Shown here one piece after another: positions 55,589-64,000 of a stretch of 64,000 bases of DNA; position 1 is the stretch's first letter; every line of letters begins with the position of its first letter. This DNA comes from Natronospira proteinivora (GTDB lineage: Bacteria > Pseudomonadota > Gammaproteobacteria > Natronospirales > Natronospiraceae): contig NZ_JALJYF010000001.1 of NCBI RefSeq assembly GCF_024170465.1, positions 744,001-808,000 on the forward strand. The letters are read 5' to 3'. The notes below the pieces were generated by a model. The model did no database searches, had not been told where the DNA came from, and saw nothing but the letters and a program-made list of their open reading frames with translations. The position numbers were made by a program, and so were the translations under genes.

Positions 55589-56080
55589 ATGGAGATAGTA
55601 AAGGTCAGCGGCGAGGATGATATCGCTGAGGTGGCGGCTCTGGCTCGCAAAATCTGGACGGCACACTACACCCCGATCATTGGCAAGGCCCAGGTGGATT
55701 ACATGCTCGAGCGCTTCCAGAGCGAGCAGGCCATCGCCCAACAAATAAGAGATGGGCAGGAATACTATCTGCTCCGGGATGAGGGAGAGGTGGGCTATCT
55801 GGGCCTGGTGCCGGATTCGGCCCAAAAGACCTTGATGATCAGCAAGATCTATGTGGATGGTGAGCAGCGAGGCAAGGGCTACGGCTGGCACATGCTGGAT
55901 TTCGTGGAGTCGCTATGCCGAGAGCGGGGCCTGGAATCCATCTGGTTGACGGTGAACAAACATAACCAAGACTCAATCTACTGGTATCAAAACCGTGGAT
56001 TTAACAAGACCGGCGCCCTGGTCCAGGACATCGGCGGCGGTTTTGTCATGGATGACTATCGCCTGGAGAAATCGCTTTGA
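55589..56080 (+). CDS. GNAT-family N-acetyltransferase
   Basis: 163 residues from the ATG at 55589; the longer frame begins inside the flanking inverted repeat and is rejected. GNAT core: ISKIYVDGEQRGKGYGWHMLD holds the acetyl-CoA motif (Q/RxxGxG/A), and SIWLTVNKHNQDSIYWYQNRGF is motif B. Substrate unknown. It stands next to the structured repeat region and is convergent with hflD. Confidence 0.88.
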   Translation: MEIVKVSGEDDIAEVAALARKIWTAHYTPIIGKAQVDYMLERFQSEQAIAQQIRDGQEYYLLRDEGEVGYLGLVPDSAQKTLMISKIYVDGEQRGKGYGWHMLDFVESLCRERGLESIWLTVNKHNQDSIYWYQNRGFNKTGALVQDIGGGFVMDDYRLEKSL

Positions 56081-56095
56081 GTGCGGCTTGGCGTC

Positions 56096-56716
56096 TTAAG
56101 TTTGCCGGGTCAGTCGCAAGGCCTCCTGGGCCAGGGCCTTGCGGCGGAAGATGAGACTGAAGCGATTGCCCCCCAGTTGATGCCAGAGGACCGCCGCCCG
56201 GATCGCCGCCAGCAATAGGCTACGGATCTGGTTGACCACGCGTGGGTTTTGAAGGTGGTTGTCATTGCCGGAGACCATGATGCGGGGGTGAATATTGCCG
56301 GCGGTTTCGGAATAGGTATCGGCCAGGGCGGCGAAGACATTTTCGTGGTCGCTGCCGAAATGACTGACCGAGCGCTCGGCCTTGTCGATGCCGCTTGACA
56401 GGGCATCCATCAGCGCCGGTTTTTTGCGCAGCTTCTTGGCGATATGCATGACTCCCACGGCATAGCGGGTCAGGGCCATGTCATCGGCGGGTACTTGTTC
56501 GGTGAGCAGGCGATGGAATTGGCGCAGACCCGGCAGCAGGGCTTGGACACCGCCGAAGATGGCTTCGGTGCTCTCGGCATCCCGGGTCAGGGTGCTTTTC
56601 ACGGCCGCATGCAGGATGTCCTTGTCGGCCTGACCGTTTCGGGCCAGTTGATGGACGCCGGTGACGGCCTGGAATAGGGCGGCCAGGGCAATGACGCGGT
56701 CGCTGAGTTGACTCAT
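56096..56716 (-). CDS. hflD: HflD homologue, high-frequency lysogenisation protein
   Basis: 206 residues, the usual length. [21 protein letters not shown] at the N-terminus, [12 protein letters not shown] and [33 protein letters not shown]-type C-terminus (shown here to [20 protein letters not shown]) match HflD/YcfC, a peripheral membrane protein found beside mnmA and purB in gammaproteobacteria. In E. coli it affects lambda CII stability. Its ATG overlaps the mnmA stop by 4 nt. Confidence 0.93.
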   Translation of the reverse strand: MSQLSDRVIALAALFQAVTGVHQLARNGQADKDILHAAVKSTLTRDAESTEAIFGGVQALLPGLRQFHRLLTEQVPADDMALTRYAVGVMHIAKKLRKKPALMDALSSGIDKAERSVSHFGSDHENVFAALADTYSETAGNIHPRIMVSGNDNHLQNPRVVNQIRSLLLAAIRAAVLWHQLGGNRFSLIFRRKALAQEALRLTRQT

Positions 56717-57864
56717 GAGGCTTGGTTTTCCGTCTTGATGGCGGTTTCGTTTTTATCCTGGGCCAGCAGGGCCTGGTGGATGACCCCACCCCCCAGGCAT
56801 TCCTCCCCCTGGTAGAAGACCACATATTGGCCCGGGGTCACGGCCCGCTGGACCCGATCGAAATGAACGTCCAGTTTGCCGTCCGGACGTGGGTGAATTT
56901 CGCAGTCCTGGTCGGCCTGGCGATAGCGGGTCTTGGCCCGGCAGCGCAGGGGCAGTTCAGGCCTTGCGTTCAGCCAGTGGGGCTGGTCGGCGATCAGGCC
57001 CTGGTGTTGCAGCAGGGGGTGGTCATGGCCCTGGACGGCAATCAGGGTGTTGTCCTGCACATTCTTGTCGGCCACATACCAGGGCCGCTCATCGGTGCCG
57101 GGGACACCGCCGATGCCCAGACCCTGGCGCTGGCCGATGGTGTAATACAGCGCCCCCTGATGCTCGCCGATTTGCTGCCCCTCCGGGGTCAGGATAGGGC
57201 CCTTGTTGGCGGGGAGGTAGTTGGCCAGAAATTCCCGGAAGGCCCGCTCGCCGATGAAGCAGATGCCGGTGGAGTCCCGCTTGGCATAGTTGTGCAGACC
57301 GGCCTCCACGGCGATTTCCCGGACCCGATCCTTTTCCAGCTCGCCCACCGGGAACAGGGTCTTGGCCAGGGCATCGCGCTCGATGGCGTGCAGGAAGTAG
57401 CTCTGGTCCTTGTTGTTGTCCAGGCCCTTGAGCAGGTGAGCGCCGTTGTCATCCCGACGGACCCGGCAGTAATGGCCGGTGGCGATCCAGTCGGCGCCCA
57501 GGCGCATGGCGTAGTCCAGAAAGGCGCGGAACTTGATTTCGGTATTGCAGAGTACATCCGGGTTGGGGGTGCGACCGGCGGAATACTCGTCCAGGAAGTA
57601 GCTGAAGACCCGCTCCCGGTACTCGGCGGCAAAGCTCACCCGCTGGATGGGGATTTCCAGTTCCTCGGCCACCCGCCGGGCATCCTGGAAATCCTCCGCC
57701 GCCGTGCAGTAACCGCCGGCATCCCCCTCGGCGTCCGCATCCCAGTTATCCATGAACAGGCCACGCACGTCATAGCCTTGCTCCACCAGTAGATAGGCGG
57801 AGACGGAGGAGTCCACGCCGCCGGAGAGGCCGACGACAACGGTTTCGCGGGTCTTGGTATTCAT
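56713..57864 (-). CDS. mnmA: tRNA-specific 2-thiouridylase MnmA
   Basis: 383 residues. Adds sulfur to U34 of Lys, Glu and Gln tRNAs, using ATP and persulfide sulfur. PP-loop [15 protein letters not shown], the two catalytic cysteines in [12 protein letters not shown] and [10 protein letters not shown], and the TGHYCRVRR and [10 protein letters not shown] segments are intact. In the same operon as hflD. It starts 46 nt after the nudJ stop, so read-through from the upstream block is likely. Confidence 0.97.
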   Translation of the reverse strand: MNTKTRETVVVGLSGGVDSSVSAYLLVEQGYDVRGLFMDNWDADAEGDAGGYCTAAEDFQDARRVAEELEIPIQRVSFAAEYRERVFSYFLDEYSAGRTPNPDVLCNTEIKFRAFLDYAMRLGADWIATGHYCRVRRDDNGAHLLKGLDNNKDQSYFLHAIERDALAKTLFPVGELEKDRVREIAVEAGLHNYAKRDSTGICFIGERAFREFLANYLPANKGPILTPEGQQIGEHQGALYYTIGQRQGLGIGGVPGTDERPWYVADKNVQDNTLIAVQGHDHPLLQHQGLIADQPHWLNARPELPLRCRAKTRYRQADQDCEIHPRPDGKLDVHFDRVQRAVTPGQYVVFYQGEECLGGGVIHQALLAQDKNETAIKTENQAS

Positions 57865-57910
57865 GAAGTCAATTGTAACCTGTGGCGGCTTCAGAGGTCA
57901 GCCAAGGCGG

Positions 57911-58372
57911 CTATTCCTCAAAGCCATCCGCCATGTGGGTGAGGGCGTCCAGGGGGTAGCGGCGGCCGGCCAGGTAGTCGTCCACGCAGCGCAGGACCAG
58001 GGGGCTGCGGGCGCGGTGCATTTCGGCGGCGATTTCCTCGCGGCTGAGCCACAGGGTTCTCTGGATGCCGGTATCCAGCGGCTGGGTGGGATCGAATTCC
58101 GGGGCATGGCCGAAGAAGTTAACCCGCAGAAAGGTCTTGTCGGCACCGGGGTTCTTCCAGAGATAGATGCCGGTGATCGCCTCGGGAACAAAGTGGCGGG
58201 CGGTTTCTTCCTGGACTTCGCGAATCACCGCATCCACCAGGCTTTCGTCTTCTTCCAGGTGGCCGGCCGGGTTGTTGAGCTTGAGCTCACCGCGAATGGT
58301 TTCTTCCACTAGCAGAAAGCGGCCATGATCTTCCACCACGGCGGAGACCGTCACATGGGGTTTCCATTCCAT
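57911..58372 (-). CDS. nudJ: Nudix phosphatase NudJ
   Basis: 153 residues. The Nudix box GHLEEDESLVDAVIREVQEE is complete, preceded by LKLNNPAGHLE, a hallmark of NudJ/YmfB, which hydrolyses HMP-PP and other nucleotides and pyrophosphates. The order nudJ-mnmA-hflD is conserved with E. coli. Stop is 46 nt before mnmA; start follows the unknown gene by 31 nt. Confidence 0.92.
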   Translation of the reverse strand: MEWKPHVTVSAVVEDHGRFLLVEETIRGELKLNNPAGHLEEDESLVDAVIREVQEETARHFVPEAITGIYLWKNPGADKTFLRVNFFGHAPEFDPTQPLDTGIQRTLWLSREEIAAEMHRARSPLVLRCVDDYLAGRRYPLDALTHMADGFEE

Positions 58373-58403
58373 CCCTTGCTACCTTTTTTCGGCTTGCAGT
58401 GGT

Positions 58404-58901
58404 CTAAACGCCCAGGCGGCGGAATTCGCTTTCCGGCTTGCTGCGCTCCCACAGGGCATCGAAACGTTTGCGGAGTTGTCGGGCCCGGACCGGATCATAT
58501 TCGCTCCAGCGGCCCTCATAGCGATCGGCAAGGGTGCGGTAGAGATAGGCTGTCTCATCGGCCACGATGAAGGTGTCCCGCGCGTCGGCATCGTCCTCGT
58601 GGGGACGGTGCATTTGAATATGGGTCGGAAGCCGCTGGGCCAGGCGAACCAGGCCATGACCATCCCGCAGGGCCCGGACCGGATCGACGGTAAGCACCCG
58701 AATCCGGGTGTGTCGGCTGGCCACCACGAACTGGCGAAGGGGGTCGATGATCTCGGCATGGTCGAGTACCGGGGGTTCCAGATTATGGCTGAAAATGATG
58801 AGTTCCCGACGGACCAGTCCGGCCAGGGTGGCAGCGGCTTGGCGACTGTCGTCCCGGCTCTCCAGTGGCTGGCTTTCGGCGTCCTGGGTCTCCTCGCTCA
58901 T
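58404..58901 (-). CDS. Unknown protein, possibly phospholipase-D-like (DUF7931 type)
   Basis: 165 residues, soluble. An acidic N-terminus is followed by RRELIIFSHNLEPPVLDH, HTRIRVLTVDP and DTFIVADETAYLYR, then RQLRKRFDALWERS. The order of strands recalls PLD-type or DUF7931 proteins, without a full HKD motif. Function unknown. It overlaps the GNAT gene by 4 nt, which suggests the two act together, and is inserted between purB/roxA and nudJ compared with E. coli. Confidence 0.75.
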   Translation of the reverse strand: MSEETQDAESQPLESRDDSRQAAATLAGLVRRELIIFSHNLEPPVLDHAEIIDPLRQFVVASRHTRIRVLTVDPVRALRDGHGLVRLAQRLPTHIQMHRPHEDDADARDTFIVADETAYLYRTLADRYEGRWSEYDPVRARQLRKRFDALWERSKPESEFRRLGV

Positions 58902-59333
58902 GAGGCATCCTCCGAAATCCGAAGCCGCATCAGGTAATGGGGGATGCCGGCTTCCATGAATTCCTCGCCTTCGGCCTTAAAGCCATAGCGGTTGTAAAAG
59001 CCCAGCGCCGAGGTTTGGCCATGCAATCGGCATTCGGGGATGCCGGCCTTGCGGGCCTCATCCAGCAGGGCTTGAAGAATGGCGCCACCGACGCCATGCC
59101 CGCGCCAGGGCTTGAGGACCGCCATGCGGCCCACCTTGCCGTCCCGGGAGAGGCGGCCGGTGCCGATGGGACGGCCTTCGCCATCGTGGGCCAGGACATG
59201 GATGCACTTGGGATCGTCCTCATCCCATTCCAACGCCAGGGGCACCTGCTGCTCCTCCACGAAGACCGGTTCCCGTACTTCACGCAGGGCGGGGACGTCA
59301 TCCGGCCATTGGGCGGGGCGTACCGTGAATTGT

Positions 59334-59341
<8 letters not shown>
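58898..59341 (-). CDS. GNAT-family N-acetyltransferase
   Basis: 147 residues. Acetyl-CoA binding segment KPWRGHGVGGAILQALLDEA (RGxGxG-type) is preceded by GTGRLSRDGKVGRMAVL and followed by GFYNRYGFKAEGEEFMEAGIPH, as in the ElaA/YjcF-like group. Small-molecule or protein acceptor unknown. It overlaps roxA by 8 nt and the unknown PLD-like gene by 4 nt, so all are read from one mRNA. Confidence 0.9.
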
Positions 59342-61857
<2,516 letters not shown>

Positions 61858-61991
61858 TTAATCAGCTGTAAATGGTAAAATCAGCATTTTACAGGAAAAG
61901 GCCTTCAGGGGCTGCCCGCCAGCGGGCTCTTGTGGGCCGTGACAATGATCATTTGTACCTAACCCCAGATAAACAACCTTAGGAGTCAGTG

Positions 61992-63380
61992 ATGTCGAGC
62001 AAGGGTTTCCGGATCGAGAAGGACAGCATGGGCGAGCTTCAAGTGCCGGAGGAGGCACTCTGGGGCGCGCAGACTCAGCGTGCCGTGGAGAACTTCCCCA
62101 TCAGCGGCCTGCACATGCCGCGTGCCTTTATCCGAGCCCTGGGTCTGGTGAAATGGGCGGCGGCGGCGGCCAACCGGGAACTGGGTTTATTGGATGACGC
62201 CCGCGCTGATGCCATCCAGGCGGCCGCGGAAGAAGTGGCTTCCGGTCGTCACGATGCCCATTTTCCGGTAGATGTTTTCCAGACCGGTTCCGGCACCAGC
62301 TCCAATATGAACGCCAATGAGGTGATTGCCCGCCTGGCCACCGACAAGCTCGGCGACAAGGTGCATCCCAATGACGACGTGAACATGGGACAGAGCTCCA
62401 ATGACGTGATTCCCACCACCATTCACGTCAGCGCCGCGCTGGAAGTCAACGAACGCCTGCTGCCCGCTCTGCGCCACCTGGCCGGTACCATTGAGCGCCG
62501 GGCCGGCGAACTGTCCAATGTGGCCAAGACCGGCCGCACTCATCTGATGGATGCCATGCCGGCCCGCTTTGATCAGACCATGGGCGCCTGGGCCACCCAA
62601 GTGCGTCGGGGTTGTGCCCGGGTGGAGGCCACCCTGCCGCGCCTGTACGGACTGGCCCAGGGCGGCACCGCGGTAGGCACGGGCATCAATGCCCATGAGC
62701 AGTTCGCCGATAGCTTCGCCAAGCACTTGGCAGAACGCACCGGCGTGGCCTTCGAGTCTGCCGAAGACAAGTTCGAGACCATCGCCACCCAGGACACGGC
62801 GGTGGAACTGTCCGGTCAACTCAAGACCGTGGCGGTTTCCCTGATGAAGATTGCCAACGATCTGCGCTGGATGAACAGCGGTCCTCTGGCCGGCCTGGGC
62901 GAGATCACCCTGCCGGCCCTGCAGCCGGGTTCCTCCATCATGCCCGGCAAAATCAACCCGGTGATCCCGGAAGCGGTCTGCATGCTGTCGGCCCAGGTGA
63001 TCGGCAATGACAGCACCATTACCGTGGGCGGGCAGTCCGGTAATTTCGAGCTCAATGTCATGCTGCCGGTGATCGGCTACAACCTGCTGCAGAGCATTGA
63101 ATTGCTGTCCAATGGTAGTACCCAGCTGGCCGACAAGGCCATCGATGGCTTTAAGGTCAATGAAGCCAATCTGCGGGAAGCGCTGGCGAAAAACCCCATT
63201 CTGGTAACGGCCATGAACCCGGTGATCGGCTATGAGAAGGGCGCGGCTATTGCCAAAAAGGCCTATGCCGACGGCCGCCCCATCATGGATGTGGCCCGGG
63301 AAGAGACTGACCTCCCGGATGAAGAGTTGGCCCGTCTGCTGGATGCGGTGGAACTCACCAAAGGTGGTATCAAAAGCTAG
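61992..63380 (+). CDS. fumC: Fumarate hydratase class II
   Basis: 462 residues, oxygen-stable fumarase converting fumarate to malate. SGTSSNMNANEV, the catalytic TGRTHLMDAMP, and the signature GSSIMPGKINPVIPE are present, with ESAEDKFETIATQDTAVELSG-type middle residues (partly shown: FETIATQDTAVELSG). AGGAG lies 7 nt before the ATG at 61992; the GTG just upstream is not needed. It sits next to purB, which also releases fumarate. Confidence 0.96.
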   Translation: MSSKGFRIEKDSMGELQVPEEALWGAQTQRAVENFPISGLHMPRAFIRALGLVKWAAAAANRELGLLDDARADAIQAAAEEVASGRHDAHFPVDVFQTGSGTSSNMNANEVIARLATDKLGDKVHPNDDVNMGQSSNDVIPTTIHVSAALEVNERLLPALRHLAGTIERRAGELSNVAKTGRTHLMDAMPARFDQTMGAWATQVRRGCARVEATLPRLYGLAQGGTAVGTGINAHEQFADSFAKHLAERTGVAFESAEDKFETIATQDTAVELSGQLKTVAVSLMKIANDLRWMNSGPLAGLGEITLPALQPGSSIMPGKINPVIPEAVCMLSAQVIGNDSTITVGGQSGNFELNVMLPVIGYNLLQSIELLSNGSTQLADKAIDGFKVNEANLREALAKNPILVTAMNPVIGYEKGAAIAKKAYADGRPIMDVAREETDLPDEELARLLDAVELTKGGIKS

Positions 63381-63393
63381 CTAGCACAGAACC

Positions 63394-63427
63394 CGCCATG
63401 GGTGGCGTCAAGCTGCCACCCATGGCG
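63394..63427. other. Perfect 13-bp hairpin after fumC
   Basis: CGCCATGGGTGGC at 63394-63406 pairs with 63415-63427 around an 8-nt loop. No T-run follows, so it is not a classical terminator; it may protect the fumC mRNA end or lower read-through into the Nudix gene. Confidence 0.5.
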
Positions 63428-63458
63428 ACCATTCACGGCTTGTCAGGAGGCCATTGGC

Positions 63459-64000
63459 ATGGCGGTCAGCATGAATACCGGAGGCGGGACCCTGTTGGCG
63501 CGGTTGCTGGGCCAGCTGGACCAGTCGGGTCCACCCAAGGATTTGGCCGCCGAGGCCCGTTATGGCGTGCATGGGGATGTGCCGGCCAGTCTTCAGCGAC
63601 CGGTCAAGCCCCGGCCCGCTGCCGTCTTGATTCCCATCGTGGCGCATGAACAGGAGCCCACCATCCTGTTGACCCGCCGAACCGATCATCTGGCGGATCA
63701 TCCCGGCCAGATCTGTTTTCCGGGGGGTGGTTGCGAGGTGGGTGATCCGGACCTGGAGGCCACAGCGCTTCGGGAAACCCGGGAAGAGGTGGGCATTGAC
63801 GCCGACCGAATTCATATTCGCGGTTATCTGCGCCCCTATATGACCATCACCGGATTTGCCGTCGCGCCCGTGGTGGGCTTGCTTCAACCGGGTTTTGCCG
63901 TGGCACCGGACCCTTTTGAAGTGGCCGAGGTCTTTGAAGTGCCATTGGCTCATCTCATGGACCCCGCCAACCATGCCCAGCAGCAGGCTGATTTTCGCGG
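63459..64000 (+). CDS. CoA pyrophosphatase-type Nudix hydrolase (3' end missing)
   Basis: 180 codons before the window ends. The NudL/CoA-pyrophosphatase motif LTRRTDHLADHPGQICFPGG precedes a complete Nudix box running from GGGCEVG through ALRETREEVGI. The family splits CoA to 3',5'-ADP and phosphopantetheine. AGGAGG lies 8 nt before the ATG; a second ATG four codons later is possible. It follows fumC by 78 nt. Confidence 0.9.
   Translation, partial: MAVSMNTGGGTLLARLLGQLDQSGPPKDLAAEARYGVHGDVPASLQRPVKPRPAAVLIPIVAHEQEPTILLTRRTDHLADHPGQICFPGGGCEVGDPDLEATALRETREEVGIDADRIHIRGYLRPYMTITGFAVAPVVGLLQPGFAVAPDPFEVAEVFEVPLAHLMDPANHAQQQADFR

Overview
The window looks like a chromosome segment of a GC-rich gammaproteobacterium. 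The nudJ-mnmA-hflD-purB neighbourhood is gammaproteobacterial, and roxA/ycfD, mtfA, tatD, yghU and an IscR-like Rrf2 regulator with an IscR type-1 operator fit the same class. An eight-gene Mrp-type cation/proton antiporter operon suggests a salt- or alkali-adapted lifestyle (inference; the genus was not determined). No prophage, insertion sequence, integrase or CRISPR array was seen.

Layout. 1-2.4 kb (-): 5' part of an ABC-F ATPase (uup) that lacks a normal start codon, a VKOR/thioredoxin fusion and a Bax-inhibitor-1 protein. 2.7-11.3 kb (+): a DExH helicase, an NTE/patatin-like protein with two cNMP-binding domains whose nucleophile serine is replaced by glycine, a MASE1-CHASE-PAS-GGDEF-EAL c-di-GMP protein, and glyoxalase I. 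11.3-11.5 kb: tRNA-Ser(UGA), whose 3' end is repeated in inverted orientation to form a 33-bp-arm hairpin. 11.5-13.1 kb: an esterase-like lipoprotein. 13.1-22.1 kb (-): the mrpEFG(A'B)CDDD operon, with a 670-residue unrecognised protein just upstream that carries a papain-like Gln/Cys/His/Asn pattern.

22.3-31.9 kb: small membrane protein, ppa, a complete SUF iron-sulfur operon (Rrf2 regulator-sufBCDSUT plus an exported unknown protein) with an operator-overlapped promoter, then rarD and a NERD protein. 32-43 kb: M20 peptidase, tatD, mtfA, DUF4389, MAPEG, a large TolB-propeller amidohydrolase, a TVNG-repeat lipoprotein, a YgjP-like metallopeptidase, a sulfurtransferase and a Sir2 deacylase. 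Intergenic spaces here hold REP elements and CACGGAG arrays. 43-49.8 kb: acnA, a divergent pair of unknown genes, glsA, and a decayed 0.9-kb region with two gene remnants.

49.8-64 kb: an ACP-AMP ligase-PlsC fusion, yghU, rtcB, a 650-bp imperfect palindrome containing two inverted copies of a structured repeat (third copy at 32.0 kb), a GNAT gene, the purB-roxA-GNAT-unknown-nudJ and mnmA-hflD block, fumC, and the start of a CoA-pyrophosphatase-type Nudix gene.

The most novel items are the papain-like protein next to the Mrp operon, the three-way-junction repeat family, the apparently inactive cNMP-patatin protein, the ACP-ligase-acyltransferase fusion, and the tRNA-Ser long hairpin. Protein-family names come from recognised motifs, not from database searches.
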